A stretch of 64,000 bases of DNA from CAYLYM01 sp964387645 (GCA_964387645.1 CAYLYM010000006.1:4044-68043); one strand, 5' to 3'; counted from the stretch's first letter, positions 1 through 8,976 are shown. Made by a program: numbers and translations. The notes: generated by a model from the sequence alone, not told the origin.

Positions 1-126
1 GCAGTTCCCACCCTGGTTCGGAAATTGCCTGAACCAATGAAAAAAATAATCGGGAATCTTGCTAATAAAGAGAAAGTCCTTGTGGGACTGGATCTGAAAC
101 CGATGGAATTTAAGGATAAAGATTAA
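1..126 (+). CDS. kaiB: KaiB-like protein, C-terminal part (cut by window edge)
   Basis: Only the last 41 codons are visible, in frame 1, ending in TAA. The visible part contains AVPTLVRKLPEP and an IIGNLANKEKVLVGL segment. These match the end of the KaiB fold, whose family pattern is PTL, then P.RRIIGDLSDREKVL. The next gene is a second KaiB-like protein and a hybrid kinase follows, so this looks like the first member of a tandem kaiB pair. In the cyanobacterial clock KaiB is a fold-switching thioredoxin-like protein that binds KaiC; outside cyanobacteria its relatives usually accompany KaiC-like ATPases and PAS kinases. Whether a kaiC lies just upstream cannot be seen here. The family call is fairly secure despite truncation; the role is inference. 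Confidence 0.75.
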   Translation, partial: AVPTLVRKLPEPMKKIIGNLANKEKVLVGLDLKPMEFKDKD

Positions 127-149
127 TCTAAAGCAAGGAAGGATCATTA

Positions 150-488
150 ATGAAAAATGGAGAAAAAGAAATTCAAAATGTAGCGGCTGAATTTGAAAAA
201 GCTTTGCAAAAACAGGGAAAGTTATTTTATCGACTCAAGCTTTTTATCTCTGCTAATTCGCCAAGATCGAACAAAGCGATCTTGAATTTAAAATATATCT
301 GCCAGACTTATCTTGATGAAAAATATGAATTAGAGGTAATTGATGTTTTAAAAGAAAGAAGTAGTTTAAAAACCTATCACATTATAGCTATTCCGACTTT
401 AATTAAAGAGACACCTCTTCCAAAACGAAAGCTGATTGGAGATTTATCCAATAAAGAAGAAGTTTTATATGGATTAGGCATCAAATGA
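150..488 (+). CDS. kaiB: KaiB-like circadian/stress protein, second tandem copy
   Basis: This is a 112-residue protein with a KaiB domain at about residues 26-110. Visible features are the first strand LKLFISANSPRS, the middle EVIDVLKERS segment, the proline-containing IPTLIKETPLPKRK segment, and the closing LIGDLSNKEEVLYGL. KaiB proteins adopt a thioredoxin-like fold and bind KaiC-type ATPases. The N-terminal 25 residues are an extra charged extension. The ATG is preceded by AAGGAAGG seven bases upstream. It sits 23 bp after another kaiB tail and 19 bp before a hybrid kinase, so the three are probably co-transcribed. The likely role is signalling through a Kai-like complex to the kinase, inferred from context; no oscillation is implied. 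Confidence 0.85.
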   Translation: MKNGEKEIQNVAAEFEKALQKQGKLFYRLKLFISANSPRSNKAILNLKYICQTYLDEKYELEVIDVLKERSSLKTYHIIAIPTLIKETPLPKRKLIGDLSNKEEVLYGLGIK

Positions 489-507
489 GCGAGGAGGAAT
501 TCTTAAA

Positions 508-3414
508 GTGGGGAATGGAAAAAAAACTCAATCTCATCTTGAAAAGGAGATTCAACGTTTGCAGAAAGAGTTGGGAGAAGCCACTTCAACTTTAAACGCC
601 ATAAGAGCTGGCGAAGTGGATGCCATCGTGGTACATGGTGATAAACAGACCCATGTATATACACTTAAAAGAGCTGATCAATCGTTTCTAACTCTTGTTG
701 AGGAAATGTTGGAAGGGGCTGTAATTTTTGCATTAGATGGCACGATAATATATTGTAATTCAAGCTTTGCTGAAATGGTCGGAATGCCGGTGAAAAAGGT
801 TATCGGTTCATCGTTTTATCAGTTTGTGCTCCCTTCGAGAAAAATTGATATAGAAAAAACTCTGAAAAAAATTGATAAGGATGGATTGCAATTTGAAATG
901 GAATTGAAAACTGCGTTGGATAAGAATATACCTGCACTTTTATCCATTAAAAAGACAACCATTGAAAAGGAAGAATTGTTCACCACAACAATTGTTGATT
1001 TAAGCGAACAAAAAAGAAATGAGGAGATTATTGCACGTGGAAGATTGATAGAATCAATGTTAAAACAATCGCAAGAAGCGATTTTGGTTTGTGATGTTGA
1101 AGGGCGAATTATCATGAGTAGCGAGCCAGCCAGAGAAATGGCCGGTAAAACCAACCTGAATCAATATTTCAAGAATGTTTTCCCCAATATTGTTTTAATG
1201 TTAGACGATCCTTCAGGTTCAGAAACAATTAAACAAATTCCTTTCTCAATCGATGATATTTTGCAAGGCAAATTTTTTTACAATATCGAAGGTAAATTTC
1301 AGCGCGGAGATGGCAAAATCTATAATATTTTACTGCGAGCTCAAAGTATAAGAGATGAGAAAGATAATATAATTGGTGCTGTTGTTGGGTTTTCGGATAT
1401 CACTCGGATTAAGAAAACTGAAAGTAAACGTGTGGCGCTATTTCAGATATCACATGCAGCTTTTTCTGCAGGTAATTTGAAGGAATTCTATTCCAAAGTG
1501 CATCAGATTGTTGGCAAAGTTTGTTATGCTGAAAATTTTTATATTGCCTTGTATTATAGAAATAAAAAAAGATTTGAGTTTGTATATGTTGTGGATGAAT
1601 ATGAGAAATCACGCTTACCCAGTGCTCTGGCAGAGATTCTTATAAATAAGGTCACCCAAAAAAAAGAACCTTTATTGGCTTCAAAATCCGAAATTAAAAA
1701 TTGGGTTTTGGAAAAAGGAGAGAAGTTTGAAGGAAAAATACCGAATTATTTTTTAGGAGTGCCTTTAAAAGTAAAAGATCAGCCCATCGGCGTTTTGGCT
1801 CTTCAGACTTATAGGAATTGTGTGTCTTTCGATGAGGAAGAGATGGATTTCTTGAGAGTTATATCTGAACAGGTGGCAATGGCTATAGAGCGTATTCGGA
1901 TAAATGAAGAAAATAAATTTCACAATACTGTTTTAACGTGGGTGCCCTATGGAGTTTTAATATTAGATCATACAGGAAAATTGGTCTGGGCTAATTCCAC
2001 CTTTTGTCAGATGATAGATTATTCAATGAAGGAACTCCAGGATGAATTTCCACCAATATATAAAGATTCTGTAAATTTTGGGCAACTTTTCGTTGAGATA
2101 GTAAAGTCTCTCGAGGAAAGTCAATCGTGGCAGGGAGAACTTGTTGTTTTAAGAAAAGATGGGAGTAATTTTCCTGCAGAAGCAATTTTTTCTCCAATAG
2201 AAAGAAATGGGAGTTATTTAGCAAGATATGTTGCCATCATACAAGACGTTTCTGAGAAACGTGAATTGGAACAACAATTTTTCCAGGCTCAGAAAATGGA
2301 GGCCATTGGCAAACTTGCTGGTGGTGTGGCCCACGATTTTAATAATATTCTCACCATAATTAATGGTTATAGCGATTTATTGTTGGCCAGATTAGATACG
2401 GATCATCCTTTTTACAAAGAAATATCTATGATCCGAAAAGCTGGGGAGCGGGCAAGCGGGTTGACAAACCAGCTTTTAGCTTTCAGCAGAAAGCAAATGA
2501 TACGCCCCAGAAATCTTAACCTGAATACAATAATAAAAGACACAGAAAAAATGTTGAAGCGTTTAATAGGCGAAGATATTGAGCTTGTAACTCATCTAGA
2601 TCCCGATTTAAATGAAATTCACGTTGATCCCACACAGATTGATCAAATCATTATGAATCTTGCTGTAAATGCCAGGGATGCCATGCCCAAAGGGGGCAAA
2701 CTAACTATTGAAACAAAAAATGTCGAATTAGACCAGAGTTATATCCAGAAACATGGAGAAGTTAAAGCAGGTTCTTATGTGATGCTTTCTATAAGTGATA
2801 CAGGAATCGGGATAGATAAGGAAACGATGCAACATATTTTTGAGCCTTTTTTTACAACTAAAGGTAAGGGAGAAGGAACCGGGCTTGGTTTATCTACTGT
2901 ATACGGAATTGTAAAGCAAAATAATGGATATATTTGGGTTTACAGCGAGCCCGGCGAAGGTGCAGTTTTTAAAATCTATTTCCCAATAACTTCTAAAAAA
3001 GCTGGAGATGTCGAAGTCGAGAAAATTTCATCAGAAGAGTTAATTGGTAATGAAACAATTCTCCTAGCAGAAGATGATCATTGGGTAAGAGAATTAACAA
3101 AGTCCACTCTGGAAGCTTATGGTTACAAAGTATTGGAAGTAGAACGCGGTGATGAAGCGCTTAAAATTTGCAAAGAATTTAAGAATCCCATACATTTGCT
3201 GTTAACTGATGTAGTTATGCCTGGAATGAGTGGTAGCGAACTAGCTAAAAAAATATTAGAATATCATAAGGATATCAAAATTTTATATATGTCGGGTTAT
3301 ACCGATGACGCCATGATAAGATATGGGATTCGTGATAAAGAAGTAGAGTTTCTTCAAAAGCCTTTTTCTTCAAAAGTTCTTCTTGAAAAAGTAAGAAAGA
3401 TATTGAATAAATAG
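508..3414 (+). CDS. PAS/GAF hybrid histidine kinase with receiver domain, Kai-cluster associated
   Basis: This is a 968-residue cytoplasmic sensor kinase with no membrane segment. Domain order: a short coiled start with the RAGEVDAIVV motif (about 33-42), PAS1 (about 61-170), PAS2 (about 183-305), GAF (about 312-465), PAS3 (about 475-600), a HisKA dimerisation helix with phospho-acceptor His609 in GGVAHDFNNIL, and HATPase (about 705-820) with NLAVNARDAMP, DTGIGI and GTGLGLS boxes. A C-terminal receiver (about 848-965) follows, with phospho-acceptor Asp901 in LLLTDVVMPG. The RAGEVDA...VYTLKRAD start resembles kinases that accompany kaiB/kaiC-like genes. Translation starts at GTG, chosen because GAGGAGGAA lies nine bases upstream. 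It is probably the output kinase of the tandem kaiB module, passing phosphate His to Asp internally. The signal sensed is unknown. Confidence 0.9.
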   Translation: MGNGKKTQSHLEKEIQRLQKELGEATSTLNAIRAGEVDAIVVHGDKQTHVYTLKRADQSFLTLVEEMLEGAVIFALDGTIIYCNSSFAEMVGMPVKKVIGSSFYQFVLPSRKIDIEKTLKKIDKDGLQFEMELKTALDKNIPALLSIKKTTIEKEELFTTTIVDLSEQKRNEEIIARGRLIESMLKQSQEAILVCDVEGRIIMSSEPAREMAGKTNLNQYFKNVFPNIVLMLDDPSGSETIKQIPFSIDDILQGKFFYNIEGKFQRGDGKIYNILLRAQSIRDEKDNIIGAVVGFSDITRIKKTESKRVALFQISHAAFSAGNLKEFYSKVHQIVGKVCYAENFYIALYYRNKKRFEFVYVVDEYEKSRLPSALAEILINKVTQKKEPLLASKSEIKNWVLEKGEKFEGKIPNYFLGVPLKVKDQPIGVLALQTYRNCVSFDEEEMDFLRVISEQVAMAIERIRINEENKFHNTVLTWVPYGVLILDHTGKLVWANSTFCQMIDYSMKELQDEFPPIYKDSVNFGQLFVEIVKSLEESQSWQGELVVLRKDGSNFPAEAIFSPIERNGSYLARYVAIIQDVSEKRELEQQFFQAQKMEAIGKLAGGVAHDFNNILTIINGYSDLLLARLDTDHPFYKEISMIRKAGERASGLTNQLLAFSRKQMIRPRNLNLNTIIKDTEKMLKRLIGEDIELVTHLDPDLNEIHVDPTQIDQIIMNLAVNARDAMPKGGKLTIETKNVELDQSYIQKHGEVKAGSYVMLSISDTGIGIDKETMQHIFEPFFTTKGKGEGTGLGLSTVYGIVKQNNGYIWVYSEPGEGAVFKIYFPITSKKAGDVEVEKISSEELIGNETILLAEDDHWVRELTKSTLEAYGYKVLEVERGDEALKICKEFKNPIHLLLTDVVMPGMSGSELAKKILEYHKDIKILYMSGYTDDAMIRYGIRDKEVEFLQKPFSSKVLLEKVRKILNK

Positions 3415-3934
3415 AATAAAAAACTCACCACGGCACACTTATTCTTTTTTAACAATTAAAAGGTTATATTTTAATTTATTATTTCTGCAATTAAAGGACC
3501 GATTGATCCTTCAATTAAGATGATGAGACTTTAACTGTCGAAAAAATCGATAAATTTATCGATTTTGAATCTATAATCGATAAGAAGACTCATCCAATTA
3601 TAAATTTTAGAAAACTTAAATTTTGTTTTAAGTTTATTATTTTATTCGTCTTAGATAAATGCACTTAAGTTATTTTGATATTTTTTTGATAAAAATCAGC
3701 AGAAAGAGAGAAAGAATACCAATATTGAAGTAAAGCGGAAGTTTTTTGAAAGTGGATATGCTTTTGATTAGCAATATTTACAAATCAAAAGTTTCTGTTT
3801 TTAATAGACTCTTGAAAGTATAAATAAACCGCTTTTTTAAAATATAGCATTGCTAACAAGGTAAATCTGCTTTATTTTCGATCACATTTTATTGCGAATT
3901 ACTTTGAGGATGGAAAAAATTAGCAAGGTAATTT
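3415..3934. other. Gene-free stretch with a perfect AT-rich palindrome
   Basis: There are about 520 bases between the hybrid kinase and rdgB with no convincing open reading frame and no clear rho-independent terminator. The notable element is a perfect 24-bp palindrome at 3543-3566 built on ATCGATAAATTTATCGAT, followed at about 3572 by a further ATAATCGATAAG half-site. The sequence is otherwise very AT-rich. Confidence 0.6.
3543..3566. repeat. Perfect 24-bp palindrome
   Basis: Bases 3543-3554 are the exact reverse complement of 3555-3566, with no loop; the core is ATCGATAAATTTATCGAT. A third, looser ATCGAT half-site follows about eight bases later. It could be an operator for a dimeric regulator of rdgB or the kinase, or another protein-binding site. 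It lacks a GC-rich stem and T-run, so it is not a typical terminator. Function is inference. Confidence 0.55.
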
Positions 3935-4528
3935 ATGTTAAAGATAGTTGTTGCTACTGGTAATGAAGACAAGTTTAGAGAAATTCTGGATATTTTAAAA
4001 GAAGTGCCGGCAGAGTTTTTCTCATTAAAAGATTTTCCTGATATACCTGAGATCGAGGAAACCGGTATAAGTTTTACCGAGAATGCGTTGTTAAAGGCAA
4101 GAACGGTACACAAAGCTACTGGTCTTTTTACCCTTGCCGATGATTCAGGTCTTGAAGTAGACGCATTGAATGGAGCACCTGGAATTTATTCTGCACGTTA
4201 TGCTGGGCAAGAAAAAGATTATACGGCAAATAATGAAAAGCTATTGAGAGAAATGGAGCAACTTCCTCCAAAAATGCGAGGTGCCCAATTTCGATGTGTG
4301 GTGGCTTTAGTTGGGCAGAATTTTGAGCAAATCGTGGAAGGTGTGATTCGAGGCCGAATTATTGATGAATTGCGCGGGAGTGCCGGATTTGGCTATGATC
4401 CCCTGTTCGTCCCCGAAGGTTACAACAAAACTTTTGCTGAGTTGGGTGAGGAGATCAAAAATAGGATCAGCCACCGTGCCAGAGCGTTTCATAAAGCGAA
4501 AGAAATTCTTCTGAACTTATGGGAATAA
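3935..4528 (+). CDS. rdgB: XTP/dITP pyrophosphatase (RdgB/HAM1)
   Basis: This 197-residue protein is the normal length for the RdgB/Ham1 family. It hydrolyses non-canonical purine triphosphates (XTP, dITP, ITP) to monophosphates and so cleans the nucleotide pool. Diagnostic motifs are the N-terminal VVATGNEDKFREI substrate loop, the FTLADDSGLEVDAL catalytic aspartates (about residues 65-78), GFGYDPLF, and the C-terminal SHRARA motif. The ATG is preceded by a GCAAGG ribosome site. The gene is convergent with the AcpH-like gene, only 13 bp separating the stops, with no obvious terminator between them. Confidence 0.95.
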   Translation: MLKIVVATGNEDKFREILDILKEVPAEFFSLKDFPDIPEIEETGISFTENALLKARTVHKATGLFTLADDSGLEVDALNGAPGIYSARYAGQEKDYTANNEKLLREMEQLPPKMRGAQFRCVVALVGQNFEQIVEGVIRGRIIDELRGSAGFGYDPLFVPEGYNKTFAELGEEIKNRISHRARAFHKAKEILLNLWE

Positions 4529-4541
4529 AAACCTCGATTTT

Positions 4542-5129
4542 TCAAACTAACCTTGCTTTGGTTTCTTCGGCAAACTGAATAAGTTGAGGAAAAAATTCCT
4601 GAAAATCTTTGTTAAACGCTTCGTATTGTTTTATTAGCTCACTAACACTTTTTCCCAGATTATTTTTCCGACTTAATCTTTGAGAAAGTCCTTTCAATGC
4701 TTTGTCAATTCCTTCAATTTCCCTGTAAGAAAGCAACCAATTATCTTCGATCATTTTAGGTAACATAAGTTGCATTCTTGGTGGAATGATTGAAACATAT
4801 TTTCTTAAAATGCCATACACCTTCTGGCAAAATGCTTCTAAAGGCAAGTCAGAATAATGTTTCCAATTTTTTGCCAGGAAATGATCGTAAAAAATATCGA
4901 TGATGATACCTTTTAACAGATGAAAATCGCCATTAAGTCTATGTTGGCTTCGCAAAAAAACCTCGTGTGAGTCAGTAAATTTATCTATCTTTCTGTGTAG
5001 TAAAATGCCTTTACAAATTTCCTTATCATATTTCGACTGAAAATCATTGTCAACAAAATCAGCCAAAATATTTCCTATTAGTGAATCAGGAGAGTCATCA
5101 GCTAAAAACAGATGTGCCAGAAAATTCAT
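4542..5129 (-). CDS. ACP phosphodiesterase-like protein (AcpH/DUF479)
   Basis: This 195-residue protein has the DUF479/AcpH signature. It starts MNFLAHLFLA, followed by IGNILADFV, GILLHRKIDKFTDSH and GIIIDIFYDHFLAKNW. These supply the HD-like histidines and aspartates that in E. coli AcpH bind Mn2+ and remove 4'-phosphopantetheine from acyl carrier protein. The protein is cytoplasmic with no signal sequence. It is a single gene on the minus strand, convergent with rdgB. Family assignment is good; whether the substrate is ACP in this organism is inference from the E. coli enzyme. Confidence 0.85.
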   Translation of the reverse strand: MNFLAHLFLADDSPDSLIGNILADFVDNDFQSKYDKEICKGILLHRKIDKFTDSHEVFLRSQHRLNGDFHLLKGIIIDIFYDHFLAKNWKHYSDLPLEAFCQKVYGILRKYVSIIPPRMQLMLPKMIEDNWLLSYREIEGIDKALKGLSQRLSRKNNLGKSVSELIKQYEAFNKDFQEFFPQLIQFAEETKARLV

Positions 5130-5596
5130 GGTTTAATAATCCTCTCGATCTCATTTAGTTTTCGTAGTTCCTAAAAATTAATTTATTTTTTAATACCCTT
5201 TATTTAAACATAAATTGATAATGAAGTTGGATTTTTAAGTAAATTTTACCATTTCTTACCGATTAAAATTGTCAGTAAACACAGTTCCAGCAAGTTTAGA
5301 GTAATTGCATAGCTATTTAATTTCCATTCTGTGACGAAATAATGCAAAGTAATTTTTCAAAGATTTCTTTTACTAGAACTTGTATTGCTTTCTTTAAAAA
5401 TTGGGTTATCCGTTAAGAAAAGTTTCAGGTTAATAATAATTTTCTAATTTACCCATTTTTTCATTTTATTTGAAAGTTAAATATAGTATTTTTTAAAATA
5501 AATTTAAAGAGGAGGGAAATTTAAAATGTAGTTAAAAGCAGAAATTTAATTTAATAAAAATAAAAGGTGAGAATGGATTATAATTGGAGTGATTCT
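5130..5596. other. Gene-free stretch with a strong SD followed by ATG-TAG
   Basis: These roughly 460 bases are very AT-rich and show no credible gene. Near the right end a strong Shine-Dalgarno-like AAGAGGAGGG (about 5507-5516) is followed at 5526 by an ATG that runs directly into TAG, a start-stop element. The next gene starts about 70 bases further on. No terminator hairpin is evident. Confidence 0.5.
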
Positions 5597-6247
5597 ATGC
5601 AATTTATTGTTAATCATTCGGTTTATACGCCGGTGCGAATATTTTGTATTGGTCAGAATTATATAGCACACATTCGCGAATTGAAAAATGAAGTGCCAGA
5701 TGAACCAGTTGTATTTCAGAAACCGTTTACCAGTTTAGTGCTACCCGGTGAAAAAGTTAAAATTCCGACCCACGGGAAAAATCTCCATCACGAAGTGGAA
5801 GTGGTTGTTCTTATTGGTAAAGAGGGAAAAGCTTATTCTGTAGATGAAGCTTCTTCTTTTGTAGCTGGTGTAAGTTTGGGATTAGATCTCACCTTAAGAG
5901 ACGTTCAAACAGCCCTTCGTAAAAAAGGCTTGCCGTGGGAAGCGGCAAAAGCTTTTGAACAAAGTGCGCCAATTGGAGAATTTACACCTTTTGGAGATCA
6001 CCTCGATTTAAAAAATATTTCATTTGAATGCCGGGTTAATGGTGAAGTTCGCCAAAAGGGAAATACAAGTAATATGATTTTTAGCATCGAGATGCTTATC
6101 TACAAAATGAGTAAGATTTGGAGATTTCGGCCGGGAGATGTGATTTACACTGGCACCCCTGAAGGTGTCGCACCGCTGAATCCCGGCGATAAAATCACCA
6201 TCTTCAGCCCGGATATTGGTGAATTTGAGTGGGAAATCGTTTCATAA
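5597..6247 (+). CDS. Fumarylacetoacetate hydrolase (FAH) family protein
   Basis: This protein of 216 residues belongs to the FAH/2-hydroxyhepta-2,4-diene-1,7-dioate isomerase fold. It shows the N-terminal IFCIGQNYIAHI segment and FQKPFTSLVLPG. The metal-binding acidic positions lie in HHEVEVVVLIGKEGK (E..E) and in GLDLTLRDVQ. The closing RPGDVIYTGTPEGVAPL is typical. Small members of this fold act as acylpyruvases, oxaloacetate decarboxylases or ketonases on beta-dicarbonyl compounds; the substrate cannot be told from sequence. I chose ATG 5597 because GGAG lies seven bases upstream. In-frame GTG 5567 and ATG 5573 are alternatives but have badly spaced ribosome sites. It appears monocistronic. 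Confidence 0.85.
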   Translation: MQFIVNHSVYTPVRIFCIGQNYIAHIRELKNEVPDEPVVFQKPFTSLVLPGEKVKIPTHGKNLHHEVEVVVLIGKEGKAYSVDEASSFVAGVSLGLDLTLRDVQTALRKKGLPWEAAKAFEQSAPIGEFTPFGDHLDLKNISFECRVNGEVRQKGNTSNMIFSIEMLIYKMSKIWRFRPGDVIYTGTPEGVAPLNPGDKITIFSPDIGEFEWEIVS

Positions 6248-6451
6248 ATTTGGAATTATTTAATATTTATTTAAAAATATAAGTTAATGGAATATTAATA
6301 CTCTGTAGAGAAATAGAGTTTTCGTTGAAAATTTTAAATGAGTATAAAATAATTTTTTTAATGATCCATATTAATTTAATAATAACCGAATACAGCCATT
6401 TGCTTAAAACATTTAGTGCGTTTAATTTTTCAAAATAAAAAAATAAATAAA

Positions 6452-7354
6452 ATGAAAAAACATTTAACATTCATAATTTTCGTTGTACTTCTTTCTTTGA
6501 ACATAGGAAATACACTCATGAAAAATGATTTAGTTCAACTTCAGCTTCTTTTGCCAGAACCCATCAACGGGTGGAGAATCACCGAAAAAGACCAGATGTA
6601 TAATCCCAAAAATTTATTTGATTACATAGATGGCGGAGCTGAATTATATCTTTCGTACGGGTTTCAACAGGTTGTTACGAGAACTTTCACCAAAACAGAT
6701 GAACCTGATATTATTGTGGATATATTTGATATGGGTTCGTCAGAGAGTGCTTTCGGTGTTTTCTCCCATTCCCGGGAAGTGATTGATACCACCTTCGGCC
6801 AGGGGTCACAGTATACAGCGGGGCTTCTTCTTTTCTGGAAAGATCGTTATTATGTCTCACTGATGGCCAGTTACGAGACAGAGCAAGCCAGGCAGACCAT
6901 TTTTCAGATGGCCCACCAAATCGATGCAGCCATTCCGCAAAAGGGACAGATGCCAAAAATTTTAAGTTACCTTCCTCAAAAGAATCTGGTCCGGGAAAGT
7001 ATTCGATTTTTCCGGCATCATGTCTGGCTGAATTCCCATTATTTCATTTCAGACGAAAATATCCTGCACATCAATCAAAACACTGCTGCGGTTCTTGCCA
7101 AATATCATTGTGCGGACCAAAAGTGTATTCTTTTGCTCATTCAATATCCCACCTTAAATGATGCCGAACGGGCATACAGAGATTTTATACGGATGTATTT
7201 ACCTGAATTGCAGCATAGCCCTTCTGTTCAAATAGAGGACGGTACCTGGACAGCCTGTCAATTGAACGATCGACATCTAATTATTGTTTTTAATGCTCCG
7301 GATGAAAAGATGGCTTTAGATTTAATTTTTAAGACCAAAAATAATTTGCAATAA
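6452..7354 (+). CDS. DUF6599 family secreted protein
   Basis: This 300-residue protein has an N-terminal signal peptide (KKHLTFIIFVVLLSLNIGN). It matches the DUF6599 pattern: LLPEPINGWR, an FDYIDGGAELYLSYGF segment, then DMGSSESAFGVFSHSR and a W-K-D-RYYV strand. The function of the family is unknown; members are exported and often precede DUF362 or Tat-signal proteins, as here (the next gene starts 42 bp downstream). An in-frame GTG 36 bases upstream would only add residues before the signal peptide, so the ATG at 6452 was chosen, although no clear ribosome site is visible. It probably forms a two-gene operon with the DUF362 gene. Confidence 0.75.
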   Translation: MKKHLTFIIFVVLLSLNIGNTLMKNDLVQLQLLLPEPINGWRITEKDQMYNPKNLFDYIDGGAELYLSYGFQQVVTRTFTKTDEPDIIVDIFDMGSSESAFGVFSHSREVIDTTFGQGSQYTAGLLLFWKDRYYVSLMASYETEQARQTIFQMAHQIDAAIPQKGQMPKILSYLPQKNLVRESIRFFRHHVWLNSHYFISDENILHINQNTAAVLAKYHCADQKCILLLIQYPTLNDAERAYRDFIRMYLPELQHSPSVQIEDGTWTACQLNDRHLIIVFNAPDEKMALDLIFKTKNNLQ

Positions 7355-7396
7355 TATATCAAGTAAAACAGCGCTCCCAGGACAAAGGAGGAGGCA

Positions 7397-8311
7397 ATGA
7401 AAAAAAATATTTTAACCCGTCGACAATTTTTAAAGGAAAGTACAACTGCTGCCCTCGTCGGTACTTTATATTTGAATGTTCCGAAAAAACTAAAAGCTGA
7501 AAATAATAAAAAAACCAGAGTGGTGTTAATTCGGAACCGGGATGTTATGAAGTGGACAAAAGATGGTAAGGTACAGTTGAATCGGCCACGCCAGGAAGTG
7601 GTGAAGGAGATGCTCGACGAAGCGGTGAAAGTTTTACTAAATGAAAAGGATGCTGCTTCTGCCTGGAAAAAATTAATTCATCCTGATGATATCGTGGGTA
7701 TTAAAACAAATGTTTGGCGACAGTTACCCACAACCCGGGAAGTAGAGATTGCGATTAAGCAAGGTGTGCTTACTGCCGGAGTACCAGAAAACAATATTAG
7801 CATTGGCGATCGTGGAATACTGTACGATCCTATTTTCCAAAAAGCTACGGCTTTGATTAATGCCAGACCCATGCGTACTCATCACTGGGCCGGTGTTGGA
7901 TCATTACTCAAAAATTACATTATGTTCATTGAGAATCCAAGCTCCTACCACCCGGATACTTGTGCAGATTTAGCTAAAATCTGGAAGTTACCACTTGTAA
8001 AAGGAAAAACTCGCTTAAACATTCTGGTTATGTTTACGCCACTTTTTCATGGAATTGGGCCACATCATTTCAATCCCAAATATGTCTGGCCCTATTGTGG
8101 ATTGCTGGTAGGAACCGATCCCGTGGCAGTAGATGCGACCGGATTACGGATTTTGCTTGCCAGACGCAGGGAATTTTTCAAAGAAAATCGCCCAATTAAT
8201 CCGCCTCCAAAACATATCATCTTGGCGGATACCCGCTATGGCTTGGGTACTGCGGATCCGGATAATATAGAATTGGTTAAATTGGGCTGGCAGGAAGGAG
8301 CCCTAATTTAA
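7397..8311 (+). CDS. DUF362 protein with twin-arginine signal
   Basis: This 304-residue protein begins with a classical Tat signal (TRRQFLKES followed by a short hydrophobic stretch), so it is probably exported folded, perhaps with a cofactor. The body matches DUF362: IVGIKTNVWRQLPTTREVE, GDRGILYDP, the RTHHWAGVGSLLKNY segment, and GTDPVAVDATGLRIL. DUF362 proteins are often linked to Fe-S proteins, but this one has no ferredoxin-like cysteine cluster. The reaction is unknown. A strong GGAGGAGG ribosome site precedes the ATG. It follows the DUF6599 gene closely, and the pair likely act together in the periplasm. Confidence 0.85.
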   Translation: MKKNILTRRQFLKESTTAALVGTLYLNVPKKLKAENNKKTRVVLIRNRDVMKWTKDGKVQLNRPRQEVVKEMLDEAVKVLLNEKDAASAWKKLIHPDDIVGIKTNVWRQLPTTREVEIAIKQGVLTAGVPENNISIGDRGILYDPIFQKATALINARPMRTHHWAGVGSLLKNYIMFIENPSSYHPDTCADLAKIWKLPLVKGKTRLNILVMFTPLFHGIGPHHFNPKYVWPYCGLLVGTDPVAVDATGLRILLARRREFFKENRPINPPPKHIILADTRYGLGTADPDNIELVKLGWQEGALI

Positions 8312-8385
8312 TTTCTTTGTTCATAAATCTCTTGCGCTTCACACAAACATAGTTTTAACAAAAATAATGAAAGGAGGAGAGGGAT

Positions 8386-8976
8386 ATGGCAATCATTTTG
8401 CCCGAATTACCCTATTCAAAAGATGCTTTAGAACCCTATATTAGCGCTAAAACTTTAGAGTTTCATCACGGGAAGCATCATAATGCTTATGTGACAAATA
8501 CCAACAAATTAATCCAGGGTGCTGAATTCAAAAATGATGCATTGGAAACCATTATCAAAAAAGCTGCAGAAAATCCTTCGCTTACCGGGTTATTCAATAA
8601 TGCTGCGCAGGCATGGAATCATGCTTTTTACTGGCAATGTATGAAACCTGGCGGCGGAAAACCGCAAGGGAAAATTGCCGATTTAATCAATGCCACTTTT
8701 GGCGATTATGAAAAATTTCTTGCTGAATTCAAAAATGCTGCCACTACACTTTTTGGAAGCGGCTGGGCATGGCTGGTTTTGAACGATAATAAGTTGGAAA
8801 TCCTGAAAAGTGCCAATGCCGGTACCCCACTGGTGCATGATAAAAAACCTTTGTTAACTATAGATGTATGGGAACATGCTTATTATTTAGATTATCAGAA
8901 TAGACGTCCCGACTATGTAGCAGCATTTTTGGAAAATTTAGTAAATTGGGATTTTGTCAATCAGAATCTGGAATAA
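8386..8976 (+). CDS. sodB: Superoxide dismutase, iron type
   Basis: This 196-residue Fe/Mn superoxide dismutase is full length. Metal ligands are the histidine of LEFHHGKHH (about residue 27), the histidine of WNHAFYW, and the Asp and His of DVWEHAYYLDY. FNNAAQAWNHAFYW with Gln in the second sphere, plus the late SANAGTPL segment, are features of the iron rather than manganese type. It converts superoxide to O2 and peroxide in the cytoplasm; no signal peptide is present. A strong AAGGAGGAGAGGG ribosome site sits before the ATG. It is 74 bp after the DUF362 gene and could be co-transcribed. It suggests exposure to oxygen. Confidence 0.95.
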   Translation: MAIILPELPYSKDALEPYISAKTLEFHHGKHHNAYVTNTNKLIQGAEFKNDALETIIKKAAENPSLTGLFNNAAQAWNHAFYWQCMKPGGGKPQGKIADLINATFGDYEKFLAEFKNAATTLFGSGWAWLVLNDNKLEILKSANAGTPLVHDKKPLLTIDVWEHAYYLDYQNRRPDYVAAFLENLVNWDFVNQNLE

